Shown here one piece after another: positions 22,391-32,061 of a stretch of DNA of 44,484 bases. The notes beneath the pieces were generated by a model. It had not been told where the DNA came from. It saw only the letters and a list, made by a program, of their open reading frames with translations, and made no database searches. The stretch is from contig CAMFER010000007.1 in the NCBI GenBank assembly GCA_945949485.1, forward strand, positions 1 through 44,484, in the 5' to 3' direction. The first letter of the stretch is position 1; the number at the start of each line of letters is the position of its first letter. Source of the stretch: an uncultured Clostridium sp. (lineage in GTDB: Bacteria > Bacillota > Clostridia > TANB77 > CAG-508). The position numbers and the translations under genes are program-made.

Positions 22391-23092
22391 CTACCATTCA
22401 ATTTCTTCCACTGACACTGGATTTTCATTTATCTCAACCTTTTCTGCTGTTCCATTTTTAAAATATATAACTTTATCTGCCATTGGTGCTATTGCTCCAT
22501 TATGAGTTATTATTAATACAGTCATATTTTCTTTTCTTGCAGTATCTTGTAATAGTTTCAAAATCTGTTTTCCAGTCTTATAATCTAATGCTCCTGTTGG
22601 CTCATCACATAATAAAAGCTTTGGATTTTTTGCAATTGCTCTAGCTATCGCAACTCTTTGTTGCTCCCCTCCTGATAATTGTGAAGGGAAATTATTCATT
22701 CTATCTTTTAGCCCTACTTTCTCTAGTACTTTTTCTGGGTTTAATGAATCTTTACATACCTCAGTTGCAAGTTCTACATTTTCTTTAGCTGTTAAATTTT
22801 GAACTAGATTATAGAATTGAAATACGAAACCTATATCTTCTCTACGATATTTAATTAATTCCTTATTTTTCAATCCTGTAATTTGCTTTTTGTCAACAAT
22901 TACATCTCCTGATGTTGCACTATCCATTCCACCCAAAATATTTAAAGCTGTTGTCTTTCCCGCTCCTGATGGTCCAACAATTACCACCAATTCTCCTTTA
23001 TCAATTTTAAAGTTAGTATTATCTAACGCTTTAATTGTTATTTCTCCCATTATGTATTCTTTACAAACATTTTTAAACTCTATATATGACAT
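22391..23092 (-). CDS. MacB/LolD-type ABC transporter ATPase
   Basis: A 233-aa ATPase with Walker [10 protein letters not shown]-loop FQFYNL, signature [14 protein letters not shown], Walker [13 protein letters not shown] and H-loop ITHN. It powers the large permease that follows 52 bases downstream. AAAGGAGG lies before the start. Such pairs export peptides, lipids or antibiotics or act mechanically; no substrate can be named. Confidence 0.93.
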   Translation of the reverse strand: MSYIEFKNVCKEYIMGEITIKALDNTNFKIDKGELVVIVGPSGAGKTTALNILGGMDSATSGDVIVDKKQITGLKNKELIKYRREDIGFVFQFYNLVQNLTAKENVELATEVCKDSLNPEKVLEKVGLKDRMNNFPSQLSGGEQQRVAIARAIAKNPKLLLCDEPTGALDYKTGKQILKLLQDTARKENMTVLIITHNGAIAPMADKVIYFKNGTAEKVEINENPVSVEEIEW

Positions 23093-23235
23093 ATTAAAAC
23101 CTCCTTTTTTAAGGATTTTTACAGCTAGATTATATCATATTGAATTATAAAAATCTATCGTTAATTGTGAAGATTTTGTGATTTTTATAATTATGTTTTT
23201 TTGATTTTTAAAAATAGTTTGCTAAAATTAGCAAG

Positions 23236-24235
23236 CTAAACTATATATTCTATTTTATTATTAGGAAAATATTTTTTCATTTCTTCTCTTAAAAATATTT
23301 CACCATCTTTTCTTAATTCATTTTTATACATATATTTTCCCTTTCCTCTTCCAGTCATTATATCTTTATTGTATAAATTTATCGCATTTGGAAAAGCTTC
23401 TTCATTTATTTTTGTATGAACATAACTATATGTCATAAATATAATTTCAAAAAAAGCATCTTTTTTTACTTTAGTTGATAATTTTTCATAAAGTGTTTTT
23501 ATCAAATCAGGATATAGCTCTTTCCAATTTTCTACCATTATTACAGGTGCAATCAATATTCCAACTTTATATCCCGCTTCTTTTAATTTATTTATCGCTT
23601 CTATCCTTCCTTGTAACCTGGATGTTCCAAATTCCACTCTATTTATTATCTCTTCTGGATTTACACTCATTCTAACAGTTACTTTCCCATTATGATTTAA
23701 TGGTAATAAATCATCTACCATATCAAATTTAGTTGGAAATGTTAAAAATCCTTTTTTAGTATCCTTAAAGTTTTCTATCGTCCATACCAAATTATTTGTA
23801 ATTGTATTTTCTAATATCAAATCACTATTGCTCCCTATCTCAAAAGTTAATTCTTTTTCTGATGTTTCTCCCGTTTTTATTATTTTTTCTAGCATCTTTT
23901 CTCTGTTTACAAATAATCTTAAATAGCTACATTTATTATAATTACAAACTAGATAACAATACATACAAGATGCTGTACATCCGTGATGATGTATAAGGGA
24001 CTAGAAAATCTGATGTTTTATGATTTGGAACAAATTTATGTGTTTTCCTTATTCCTATTATTAGATTTCTTTTTAAATTTGCAAATTCTTTGTTTTCTTT
24101 TTTTCTCATTTCTTCTATATTATTATGATTTTCTATTTCTACTTTTGGAATATCTTCAAATTTTTTCATTAATTCTTTTCCTAAAGGGTATTCTAAAATT
24201 TCTTTTTCAAAATAAATAGCTTTTGGTTTAAACAT
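23236..24235 (-). CDS. splB: spore photoproduct lyase family radical SAM protein, read through one CGGA site
   Basis: Read with CGGA as Gly85 this is a 332-aa enzyme. The restored junction reads YTSS-G-CTASCMYCYL, the CX3CX2C motif binding the [4Fe-4S] cluster with SAM, placed as in SplB. Later come a conserved RVEFGTSRLQGRI stretch and a long C-terminus typical of the family. SplB repairs the UV lesion 5-thyminyl-5,6-dihydrothymine during spore germination. Frame 0 stops 12 codons after the site and loses the cluster motif. I start at MFKPKA, seven bases after AGGTG. It lies downstream of thyA-dfrA. Confidence 0.85.
23980..23983 (-). other. CGGA recoding site in splB (Gly85)
   Basis: Codons read TCA CGGA TGT ACA, giving S-G-C-T. 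The next codon encodes the first cluster cysteine, so no active radical SAM enzyme can form without recoding. Confidence 0.93.
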
Positions 24236-24271
24236 ATCTATACACCTCATAAGATATTTTAACCAAAAGCT
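24218..24271 (-). promoter_or_regulatory. inverted repeat enclosing the splB ribosome binding site
   Basis: Exact 11-base arms AGCTTTTGGTT (24261-24271 on the minus strand) and AACCAAAAGCT (24218-24228, inside codons 3-6 of splB) enclose the AGGTG and the ATG in a 32-base loop. In mRNA this could expose or limit splB translation, or partly terminate thyA-dfrA transcripts, though no good T run follows. Confidence 0.4.
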
Positions 24272-24276
24272 AATAT

Positions 24277-24774
24277 TTAATTCTTTATTCTTTCATATGT
24301 CACAAAATCATAATCCAAATTATTATCTTCATTTTTTATTCCTTTTATTCTTTCTACTTCTTTCCAAGTTTTTTCATCAATTATTGGAAAGAAAGTATCT
24401 CCTTCAAATTCTTCATCTATTTCTGTAACATACATTTTATTTACATATGGCATTAATAAATTGTAAATTAAAGCTCCTCCTATAACAAAGCTTTCATTTT
24501 CTTTATCTTCTATTAAGTCCTGTATTTCTAATAAAGATCTTACAACTTTAACATTTTCATCATTAACTTTAAAATCTGGATTTTGACTAAAAACAATATG
24601 TTTTCTGTTTGGTAATACTCTTCCCAATGATTCGAATGTTTTTCTTCCCATAATAATTGTATGTTCTGTCGTTAATCTCTTAAAATGTTTTAAATCTTCT
24701 GGCAAATGCCAAATTAATTTATTGTTTTTTCCTATTATATTATTTTTTGCTTTTGCAACTATTATACTTAGCAT
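24277..24774 (-). CDS. dfrA: dihydrofolate reductase
   Basis: A 165-aa NADPH-dependent enzyme that regenerates tetrahydrofolate after thymidylate synthesis. It shows the N-terminal VAKAKNNIIGKNNKLIWHLP with the active-site region, MGRKTFESLG and FVIGGALIYN. It lies 16 bases after thyA, its pathway partner. Confidence 0.95.
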   Translation of the reverse strand: MLSIIVAKAKNNIIGKNNKLIWHLPEDLKHFKRLTTEHTIIMGRKTFESLGRVLPNRKHIVFSQNPDFKVNDENVKVVRSLLEIQDLIEDKENESFVIGGALIYNLLMPYVNKMYVTEIDEEFEGDTFFPIIDEKTWKEVERIKGIKNEDNNLDYDFVTYERIKN

Positions 24775-24790
24775 ACGTATTTCTTCCTTT

Positions 24791-25648
24791 CTATTCTGCT
24801 ACCGGTATCTTTCCTAATTTCATTTCTTTATTATAATCATAATTTTCTATTTCAAAATCTTCTACTTTAAAATCATAAAAATTCTTTGTAGGATTTTTTA
24901 TAACTAATTTTGGATGAACGTCCATAGCTTTTCCTTCTATTAATTTTTTTACTAATGGTATATGTCTATCATAAATATGGCAATCTCCTATATTATGTGT
25001 CAATGTTCCTACTTCTAATCCTGCAACTTGTGCAAACATATATTGAAGTGCAGCATATTGCATTACATTCCATCCATTTGCAGCTAACATATCTTGAGAA
25101 CGTTGATTTAAAATCAAATGTAGTTTTCCTTCCTTTACTAACCATTGTGTTCCATATACACATGGTTCTAGTGCCATATCTTTTAGTTCTTCATGATTAA
25201 ATATGTTTGTCATAATTCTTCTACTTGAACTGTCATTTTTCAAAAGATATAAGACAAAATCTACTTGATCCATTTCTTTAATTCCATCTTTTGTTTTAAA
25301 TTTATATTTTTTTCCCATTTGATATCCATAAGCTTTTCCAATACTTCCGCTTTCATCTGCCCATTGATCCCAAATGTGTGAATTTAAGTCTTTTATATTA
25401 TTTGATTTCTTTTGCCATATCCATAAAACTTCATCTATTGCTCTTTTAACTGTCCCTGAATTATTTCTAAGTGTTATCATAGGAAATTCTTTTCCTACAT
25501 CATATTTGTTAGTAACACCTACTATTGATATATAATTTGCCTCTGCACCATCTTCCCATCTAGTTCTTACTCCTGTACCTTCAGAACTATATCCATTTTG
25601 TAAAATCTCTTTACATGTTTCTATAAAATGTTTATCCGCTTCAGTCAT
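24791..25648 (-). CDS. thyA: thymidylate synthase
   Basis: A 285-aa enzyme making dTMP from dUMP with methylene-tetrahydrofolate. Present are TGVRTRWEDG near the start, the nucleophile in EPCVYGTQW, and QRSQDMLAANGWNVMQYAAL, THNIGDCHIYDRH. The nucleophile context is EPCVYGTQW where most ThyA have PPCHxxxQ, so this is a divergent branch. GGAGG precedes the start. Forms an operon with dfrA. Confidence 0.93.
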   Translation of the reverse strand: MTEADKHFIETCKEILQNGYSSEGTGVRTRWEDGAEANYISIVGVTNKYDVGKEFPMITLRNNSGTVKRAIDEVLWIWQKKSNNIKDLNSHIWDQWADESGSIGKAYGYQMGKKYKFKTKDGIKEMDQVDFVLYLLKNDSSSRRIMTNIFNHEELKDMALEPCVYGTQWLVKEGKLHLILNQRSQDMLAANGWNVMQYAALQYMFAQVAGLEVGTLTHNIGDCHIYDRHIPLVKKLIEGKAMDVHPKLVIKNPTKNFYDFKVEDFEIENYDYNKEMKLGKIPVAE

Positions 25649-25737
25649 TTTATTACCTCCTTTTTCACTGTTGAAAGTATATCATAATGTATTTTTATTG
25701 TATATATTTTTTTGAGATTTTTCTTTTTACTTTTCAT

Positions 25738-25762
25738 AAAAAAAGTGAGACAATTATCTCAC
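25738..25762 (-). terminator. terminator overlapping the radical SAM stop codon
   Basis: GTGAGA-TAATTG-TCTCAC followed by seven T on the minus strand. The TGA stop of the radical SAM gene lies inside the first arm, showing that TGA is an ordinary stop next to two TGG tryptophan codons. Confidence 0.85.
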
Positions 25763-26656
25763 CACCACTTTGGCACATACTCTTCTTCGTGTTCTCCTAA
25801 CTCTTGAATGTATCCATTTTTAAAATCTAAATCTTCTATATATTGTTCTATTTCTTCCCACTCTTTTTTAGTAAGTTTTCTACTTAGTTCTTCGTACTTT
25901 TCGTCTGTTTTCGCTAGATATGTTGGAAAATATTGTGCCATTATACTTACATAAGTATCTTTACTCATATTTTCTTTTATCCATTTTAAGACCATTTTAC
26001 TATTTTCCAAGTTATTTGGTAAAACAAGATGTCTTATTATCATGCCCTTTTTCATTATTTCATTTTCATCAAAAACTGTTTTTCCTACTTGTCTTTCCAT
26101 TTCTTTTATTACACTACTTGCAACATCAAAATAATTTTTTACTTTTGAATATTTTTCTCCTAGATTATTAAAATAATATTTTAAGTCAGGTAAATATATA
26201 TCTACATAACCGTCTAGTAATTTTATTGTTTCTAGATTTTCGAATGAATTTGTGTTGTATACAATTGGAATTTTCAAACCATTCTTTCTAGCTATTTTTA
26301 TAGCTTCAATTATCTGATAGACGTAACTAGTTGGTGTAACTAAATTTATATTCTCCACATCTTTTTCTTGTTGCTTTAAAAAAATCTCTGCTAATTCCTC
26401 TGTAGTTATTTCTTTTCCTTTCCCTTGTTGACTTATTTCATAATTTTGACAATATATACAATTCAAATTGCAATTTGAGAAAAATATTGTTCCTGATCCT
26501 TTTTCTCCGGCTTATACATGGTTCTTCAAAATTATGTGTAGAATATAGTGCTATTTTCACTTTATCTGTACTTTTGCATCGTCCTATTTCACCATTATTT
26601 CTATTTATACCACATCTATGTGGACATATTTTGCAATTTTCAAGTTGTTCTATCAT
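25759..26656 (-). CDS. PflX-like radical SAM protein, read through one CGGA site
   Basis: Read with CGGA as Gly50 this is a 298-aa member of the PflX group (COG1313). An N-terminal cysteine set (CKICPHRCG, GRCKS) precedes EEPCIS-G-EKGSGTIFFS and the radical SAM motif CNLNCIYCQNYEIS (CX3CX2C). Further family blocks are INLVTPTSYVYQI, IPIVYNTNSFE and DIYLPDLKYY. Frame 0 stops about 24 codons after the site, before the cluster motif can be made. Substrate unknown; the group resembles glycyl-radical activases, but no glycyl radical enzyme is nearby. Confidence 0.87.
26506..26509 (-). other. CGGA recoding site in the PflX-like gene (Gly50)
   Basis: Codons read AGC CGGA GAA AAA, giving S-G-E-K in the conserved EEPCISGxxGSG block. 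The triplet frame runs to a TAA at 26438. Confidence 0.92.
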
Positions 26657-26668
26657 TTTTTACTCCTC

Positions 26669-27334
26669 TTATATTTCTTCAACTTTTTCTACTATTAAAT
26701 TATCTTCTTCTTTTAATATTATTCTCTTTTTTGTGAACCTATCTTTATTTTGTTTCACAATCTCTTGTGCTTTTGACTCATTATCGCTGTTAGCTATTCT
26801 TCCTAGTTCTTCATCTTGTAAATTTCTTATAATTACTGTATCTTTGTTCGAATAGTCTTCTACGTACTCTATTATTGTAATCTCATAGCCTGAAGAAATC
26901 TTTTTTATAGTATCTAACAAAAAGCAATCCTCTTTCTCATCTATATTAATCTCTGATGGTATATATTTATCTATCTCTTCATCATATATAAAACTACTAT
27001 TTCCCGCTCTTGGAAACTCTTTATCAAATTTTCCTCCAAATATTTCTTTTGCTTTACTAGTTATATCGTCATATGTTAATTCATATTCATCTAAATTTTT
27101 CTTAGTAACTTCCCATATCCATATATCGTCTGCTTGATTTATATCATCAAATGTTGGTAACGCCTCATTTGTAATCTCTTTCCACATATATATTTTTTCT
27201 ATATATTCTTCTATTTTTGAAATTTCTTCTACATTTATACTATTTTGTCTTATTCCTACTTTTCTATATACTAACAATCCTACAAATATTATGGCTAAAA
27301 TAAATATGATGATAAACATTTTTTTCATTATCAT
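26669..27334 (-). CDS. hypothetical membrane-anchored protein
   Basis: A 221-aa protein with one N-terminal membrane helix (residues 5-23) and an acidic outside part without a domain I recognise. It lies 12 bases before the PflX-like gene and is probably co-transcribed with it. A WIWEV stretch near residue 72 and a basic-acidic C-terminus are the only notable features. Confidence 0.65.
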   Translation of the reverse strand: MIMKKMFIIIFILAIIFVGLLVYRKVGIRQNSINVEEISKIEEYIEKIYMWKEITNEALPTFDDINQADDIWIWEVTKKNLDEYELTYDDITSKAKEIFGGKFDKEFPRAGNSSFIYDEEIDKYIPSEINIDEKEDCFLLDTIKKISSGYEITIIEYVEDYSNKDTVIIRNLQDEELGRIANSDNESKAQEIVKQNKDRFTKKRIILKEEDNLIVEKVEEI

Positions 27335-27418
27335 TCCCCCATTTTAGCTTCTCCCTTTTATTTCTTTTTTATTTTATCATACCTATTTTTTGCTTGCAAT
27401 ATAATTTTATTAATATTT

Positions 27419-27447
27419 TTGACTTAATACATATAAATATGTTATAC
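27419..27447 (+). promoter_or_regulatory. sigma-A-type promoter on the plus strand
   Basis: TTGACT (27419-27424), a 17-base spacer, then TTATAC (27442-27447). It points at the 107-aa membrane protein gene beginning at 27530 and is the main reason to accept that gene. Confidence 0.6.
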
Positions 27448-27529
27448 TCAATCAGTACATTTTTTATGTATATTTCTTATATTTATACTTACATGCTTTA
27501 TCTTTTGTTTTATATAGGGAGAGACAACA

Positions 27530-27853
27530 ATGATTATTCTGCAAAACAAAACAGTAATTTTAACAATGTTAATAATTTTACTTCTAAATGCATATTCTAT
27601 ATATTTACTTCTTTTTAAAAGTAAACCATTGAAACCTTTTTCAAGAAAAATTTGTGTTTTAGAATTAATAATTTTTACATTAACAATTTCTTTAATGATA
27701 AACTATTATTTTATTTTAGAAAATAACGTAAATACATTAACGTTATTTTTATCACTTCCTATTTTTATTTTTTCTTCCATATTACTTATATTAATAAGTT
27801 TTATTATAAGTTTTGTGATTGAAATTATAAAAATAACTATTGTTAAAAAATAA
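27530..27853 (+). CDS. hypothetical small membrane protein
   Basis: A 107-aa protein with three predicted membrane helices (about residues 8-28, 41-62 and 70-102) and short charged joins. No family recognised. It is one of the few plus-strand genes, has its own promoter, GGGAG upstream of the start and a terminator after it, so it is more than a chance open frame in AT-rich DNA. Confidence 0.55.
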   Translation: MIILQNKTVILTMLIILLLNAYSIYLLLFKSKPLKPFSRKICVLELIIFTLTISLMINYYFILENNVNTLTLFLSLPIFIFSSILLILISFIISFVIEIIKITIVKK

Positions 27854-27904
27854 CTTTTATAAGAATTTAGATTATAATGGTGATAATGTATGTAAATAAA
27901 TCTA

Positions 27905-27945
27905 TAAGAAAAAAAACAAAGGATTCTATTTCCTTTGTTTTTTAT
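27905..27945. terminator. terminator after the 107-aa membrane protein
   Basis: AAAACAAAGGA-TTCTAT-TTCCTTTGTTTT with T runs on both sides, so it could stop both the plus-strand gene and clpX transcripts from the other side. Confidence 0.75.
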
Positions 27946-27962
27946 TTTTAACAAATGTGTAC

Positions 27963-28006
27963 ATATGTCCCCAATTGGACAAAATGTCTAACTTGGACCT
28001 CTCTCC
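27963..28006. repeat. REP-like repeat copy B
   Basis: ATATGTCCCC, GGACAAAATGTCT and AACTTGGACCT in order, in the opposite orientation to copies A and C, right after the clpX stop. The outer end is altered (CTCTCC in place of GTCCC). Confidence 0.8.
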
Positions 28007-28009
28007 AAA

Positions 28010-29323
28010 TTATGCTGTTTCTTTGTTTGGTGTTTGTCTTTTTTTCTTTTCTTTTTGTTTTCTTTCATTTTTTAATTCATTTATAACAAGTTCTGGCTCT
28101 TTTTTGTTTATTACTGTTTCTTTAGTTATTATACATTTTTCTATATTTGGATTTGATGGTATTTCAAACATTATATCTCTCATAATATCTTCAATTATAG
28201 AGCGAAGTCCTCTTGCACCTGTTTTTCTTTCTATCGCTTTGTCTACAATTGCTTCTAGTGCTTCTCTTTCAAATACTAATTCTACACCATCTATTTCAAA
28301 TAGTTTTTGATATTGTTTTACTAAAGAATTTTTTGGTTCTACTAATATTTTTATTAATGCTTCTTTATCTAAGTCTTCTAAAGTCGCAATTATTGGTAAT
28401 CTACCAATAAATTCTGGAATTAGACCGAATTTTAATAAATCTTGTGGTAATAATTCTTTAAATATTTCGTATTTATTTATATCTTTTTGACTTTCGATTT
28501 TTGTTCCAAATCCTATTAGTTTTTCACCAGTTCTATCTTTTATTATATTTTCTAATCCTTCAAATGCTCCTCCACATATAATCAATATATTTTCTGTATT
28601 AATTTGAATTAATTCTTGATTAGGATGTTTTCTTCCTCCTTGTGGTGGTACTGAAGCTATTGTTCCTTCTATTATTTTTAATAAAGCTTGTTGAACTCCT
28701 TCTCCACTAACATCTCTTGTAATTGAAGGGTTTTCAGATTTTCTTGTTATTTTGTCTATTTCATCTATATATATTATTCCTTTTTCAGCTTTTTGTATAT
28801 CACCATCTGCTGCTTGAATTAATTTTAATAATATATTTTCAACATCTTCACCAACATATCCAGCTTCTGTTAAAGTTGTTGCATCTGCAATAGCAAAAGG
28901 AACATTTAATATTTTTGCAAGAGTTTTTGCAAGTAGTGTTTTACCACATCCAGTAGGTCCTAATAATAAGATATTACTTTTTTGTATTTCTACTCCATCT
29001 TTATCTTCCTTTTCTTCATGTGCTATTCTTTTATAATGGTTATATACTGCAACTGATAAAGTTCTTTTCGCTTCTTCTTGACCAATTACATAATCATCTA
29101 AAACTTTTTTTATTTCTTTTGGGCTAGGTACATTGTTTAATTCATTTAGTGTATATCCTGCTTTTTCTTCATCATAAAGTTCTGCATCTATTATATTTTG
29201 ACATAATTCTATACATTCATCACATATATATACCCCTGGTCCAGCTACAATTTTTCTTACATTTTCTTGTGCTTTTCCACAAAATGAACATCTTACACTT
29301 CTTGGTGCATCATTTTTTGCCAT
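28010..29323 (-). CDS. clpX: ClpX unfoldase of the ClpXP protease
   Basis: A 437-aa AAA+ ATPase that unfolds substrates and feeds them to ClpP. It has an N-terminal zinc finger (CSFCGK, CDEC), Walker A GPTGCGKT, Walker B in [10 protein letters not shown] and a pore loop GYVG. The start MAKND is chosen for GGAGAG upstream; an in-frame extension of 13 codons is unlikely. Third gene of tig-clpP-clpX. Confidence 0.96.
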   Translation of the reverse strand: MAKNDAPRSVRCSFCGKAQENVRKIVAGPGVYICDECIELCQNIIDAELYDEEKAGYTLNELNNVPSPKEIKKVLDDYVIGQEEAKRTLSVAVYNHYKRIAHEEKEDKDGVEIQKSNILLLGPTGCGKTLLAKTLAKILNVPFAIADATTLTEAGYVGEDVENILLKLIQAADGDIQKAEKGIIYIDEIDKITRKSENPSITRDVSGEGVQQALLKIIEGTIASVPPQGGRKHPNQELIQINTENILIICGGAFEGLENIIKDRTGEKLIGFGTKIESQKDINKYEIFKELLPQDLLKFGLIPEFIGRLPIIATLEDLDKEALIKILVEPKNSLVKQYQKLFEIDGVELVFEREALEAIVDKAIERKTGARGLRSIIEDIMRDIMFEIPSNPNIEKCIITKETVINKKEPELVINELKNERKQKEKKKRQTPNKETA

Positions 29324-29370
29324 ATTTTTTCTCTCCTTTTTTATATAGATAAAGTTATTCATCTATTTTA

Positions 29371-29976
29371 TTATTTTCTTTTGTCCATTATTCCATCTAT
29401 TAATCCATATTTTAATGCTTCTTCTGCTGTCATATAATTATCTCTTTCTGTATCTTTTTGTATTTGTTCTACTGTTTGACCTGTTCTTTCACTTAAAAAT
29501 TTATTTAATTTTTCTCTTGTTTTTACTAAATGATCTGCATGTATTTTTATTTCTGTAGCTTGACCTGAAAGTCCGCCACCTCCTATTAATGGTTGATGTA
29601 TTAATATTTCTGCATTTGGTGTTGCAAATCTTTTTCCTTTTTCACCAGCTGCTAAAAGTGCTGCTCCCATACTTGCTGCCATTCCTATACATATTGTTGA
29701 TACTGGGCATTTTATATAGTTCATTGTATCTATAATTCCCATACCATCTGTTATAGATCCTCCTGGTGAATTTATGTATAAATTTATATCTTTATCTGGG
29801 TCTTCTGATTCTAAGAATAATAATTGTGCAATTATTAAACTTGATGTTGTCGGGTTAACATCTTCTCCTAAGAATATAATTCTATCTTTTAGTAATCTTG
29901 AAAATATATCGTATGATCTTTCTCCTTTACTTGTTTGTTCAATTACATATGGTACTAAACTATTTCTTTCTAACAT
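29371..29976 (-). CDS. clpP: ClpP protease subunit
   Basis: A 201-aa serine peptidase forming the barrel of ClpXP. The catalytic serine is in GMAASMGA and the histidine in [10 protein letters not shown]. An N-terminal [17 protein letters not shown] is typical. AAGGAGG lies before the start; clpX follows after 47 bases. Confidence 0.97.
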   Translation of the reverse strand: MLERNSLVPYVIEQTSKGERSYDIFSRLLKDRIIFLGEDVNPTTSSLIIAQLLFLESEDPDKDINLYINSPGGSITDGMGIIDTMNYIKCPVSTICIGMAASMGAALLAAGEKGKRFATPNAEILIHQPLIGGGGLSGQATEIKIHADHLVKTREKLNKFLSERTGQTVEQIQKDTERDNYMTAEEALKYGLIDGIMDKRK

Positions 29977-30165
29977 TTTATTTCCTCCTTATTATATGTT
30001 ATTTTTATTTTATTGTTTCTTCTCTATTATATACCATTAATTTGATATATAAACAAGAGTTTTTTAATTTTTTATTATTTATATTTATTTTAATATCGTT
30101 TTTAACTTATTTTTATATATTATTTATATATTTTATATATTTTATATTTTTTATATTTTTTTAAT

Positions 30166-30203
30166 AAAAGAGGTTGGTAATTTAAATTTTTCCAACCCCT
30201 TTA
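30166..30203 (-). terminator. terminator after tig
   Basis: AAAGGGGTTGG and CCAACCTCTTT arms on the minus strand followed by an A/T-rich tail with a T run. The gap 29977-30207 otherwise holds only very AT-rich low-complexity sequence. Confidence 0.7.
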
Positions 30204-30207
30204 ATTT

Positions 30208-31578
30208 CTATTTCTTTGTTTCCTTTTTATCTTCTATCTTAGCTTCTTTTTTTGTTTCAGATGTTTTTGTTGAAGTTTTTGCTTTTGATTTTGCTTTTGT
30301 TTTAGCATTTTCTACCAAGAACTCTAAAGCTTTTTGAGATTTTAATCCTTCTTTAATGTAATTTATAACATTTTCATTTTTCATAAATTCATCATCTTCA
30401 GATTTTCCATAATTTTTAGCCATTTCTTTTAGTTTTTCTGATACTTCTACTTCATCAGCTTCTATTTTTTCAGCTTTTATTACTGCTTCTAAAGCTAATC
30501 TTGATTTAATAGCTTCTATTGCTTGAGGTTCATATTCTTTTTTTACCTCTTCTAATGTTTTTCCCATCATTTGAAGATATTGTTCTAATTTTAATCCTTG
30601 ATAAGATAAACGATTTTCAACATCTTTTACCATATTATCTGTTTCCATTTCAATCATTCCTGTTGGTATTTCAACTTTCATATCTTCACAAACTGCTTTT
30701 ATTACAGCATTTTCTGTCTCATATTTTGCTCTTTGATCATTATCTTTTTGTAGTCTTTCTTTGATACTTGCTTTCAATTCTGCTAATGTGTCGAATTCAC
30801 TTACATCTTTTGCAAAATCGTCATCTAATGCAGGTAATTCTTTTTTCTTTATTTCATGAACTTTTACTTTAAATGTAGCATCTTTTCCTGCTAATTCTTT
30901 TGAAAAATATTCTTCTGGGAATTTTACATTTATATCTTTTTCTTCATCAATTTTCATACCAATTATTTGATCTTCAAATCCTGGTATAAATGTGTTACTT
31001 CCTATTTCTAATTCATGTCCTTCTGCTTTTCCACCATCAAAAGCTTTACCATCAACAAATCCTTCAAAATCTATTGTTGCAATATCACCTTTTTCAACTG
31101 GTCTATCTTCAATTGATACTAATCTTGAATTATGTTCTTGCATATGTCCTAATTCATGTTCAATATCTTTTTCAGAAACTTTATATTCTATTTTTTCAAT
31201 TTCAACACCTTTGTATTTTCCAAGTTCTGCTTCTGGTTTTGTTTGCATTACTGCTGTAAAGATTAAATCTTTACCTTTTTCAATTTGTTTTACATCTATA
31301 TCTGGTCTTGAAACTACTTCTAATTTATTTTCTTTAACAGCTTCATCTAAAGCTTCTCCTGCAGCTTCATTAAAAGCATCTTCATAGAAGATTTCTTTTC
31401 CATAATATTTTTCAACTATTTGAATTGGTGCTTTACCTTTTCTAAATCCTGGTATATTAAAATATTTAGCGCTTTTAAAGTATACTTTCTTTATAGCATC
31501 TTCAAATTTTGAAGCTTCTACTGTTATCTCTAATTTTACTTCATTTGCATTTTTAGTTTTTTCCACTTTACAATTCAT
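30208..31578 (-). CDS. tig: trigger factor
   Basis: A 456-aa ribosome-associated chaperone. The N-terminal ribosome-binding domain has the signature GFRKGKAP; an FKBP-type isomerase domain spans roughly residues 160-245 (DIATIDFEGFVDG, FIPGFEDQIIGM), then comes the helical C-terminal arm and a lysine-rich tail. Its sense strand contains no CGG. Confidence 0.96.
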   Translation of the reverse strand: MNCKVEKTKNANEVKLEITVEASKFEDAIKKVYFKSAKYFNIPGFRKGKAPIQIVEKYYGKEIFYEDAFNEAAGEALDEAVKENKLEVVSRPDIDVKQIEKGKDLIFTAVMQTKPEAELGKYKGVEIEKIEYKVSEKDIEHELGHMQEHNSRLVSIEDRPVEKGDIATIDFEGFVDGKAFDGGKAEGHELEIGSNTFIPGFEDQIIGMKIDEEKDINVKFPEEYFSKELAGKDATFKVKVHEIKKKELPALDDDFAKDVSEFDTLAELKASIKERLQKDNDQRAKYETENAVIKAVCEDMKVEIPTGMIEMETDNMVKDVENRLSYQGLKLEQYLQMMGKTLEEVKKEYEPQAIEAIKSRLALEAVIKAEKIEADEVEVSEKLKEMAKNYGKSEDDEFMKNENVINYIKEGLKSQKALEFLVENAKTKAKSKAKTSTKTSETKKEAKIEDKKETKK

Positions 31579-31617
31579 CGTTTTTCAAATCCTTTCTTTC
31601 CTATTATAAGCTTATAT

Positions 31618-31645
31618 ATTATACCACATTTTCAGCATTTTGCAA
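31618..31645 (-). promoter_or_regulatory. promoter of tig
   Basis: TTGCAA (31640-31645), a 16-base spacer and TATAAT (31618-31623) on the minus strand, about 40 bases before the start. Confidence 0.7.
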
Positions 31646-31748
31646 GGAATTTTTTATATTTTTCAAAAAATACTTGTTTTTTTTCTTTTTTTGTGTTAAA
31701 CTTGTTAATAGTCAGTTTATTAAGAAAATTTAGGAGGTGCAATTTATT

Positions 31749-31946
31749 ATGGCAAAATGTGCAATTTGTAAAAAAACAGCAGGTCATGGAAACAAACTTA
31801 GCATTACTCGTTCTCATATAAGTAAAAGAACTTCACGTACATGGAAACCAAATTTAAGAAGTGTAAAAGCTGAAATTAATGGTGAAGTAAAAAGAATCCA
31901 TGTATGTGCTAAATGTTTAAAAGATGGAAAAGTAAAAAGAGCTTAA
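31749..31946 (+). CDS. rpmB: 50S ribosomal protein L28
   Basis: A 65-aa L28 beginning MAKCAICKKTAGHGN, with SHISKRTSRTWKPNL and the second cysteine pair CAKCL, i.e. the zinc-binding form. AGGAGG ten bases upstream sets the start. Arginine is encoded here by CGT (TRS, SRT), never CGG. Confidence 0.97.
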   Translation: MAKCAICKKTAGHGNKLSITRSHISKRTSRTWKPNLRSVKAEINGEVKRIHVCAKCLKDGKVKRA

Positions 31947-31957
31947 GCTCTTTTTTT
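31935..31957 (+). terminator. terminator of rpmB
   Basis: AAAAGAGC-TTAA-GCTCTTTT followed by T on the plus strand; the TAA stop forms the loop. Confidence 0.85.
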
Positions 31958-32012
31958 GTTTTTATAATAGTAAAAATAAAATATTCCATATATATTATTA
32001 ATTTTATATATA

Positions 32013-32048
32013 AATAAAGATATATGTGATTCTACATATATCTTTATT
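32013..32048. terminator. terminator between the converging rpmB and beta-repeat genes
   Basis: A perfect 15-bp stem with a 6-base loop (32013-32027, 32034-32048), T-rich on the plus-strand side and usable in both directions. Confidence 0.65.
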
Positions 32049-32061
32049 TTTTTATTTTTTC

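Noticed and set aside
25738..25762. TGA reassigned to tryptophan
   Set aside because: TGG TGG TGA ends the PflX-like gene exactly at a terminator, and TGG is used for tryptophan throughout.
30004..30165. AT-rich stretch before tig's end as a possible origin or regulatory region
   Set aside because: Only low-complexity TTTATAT runs; no DnaA boxes or structured elements were seen.
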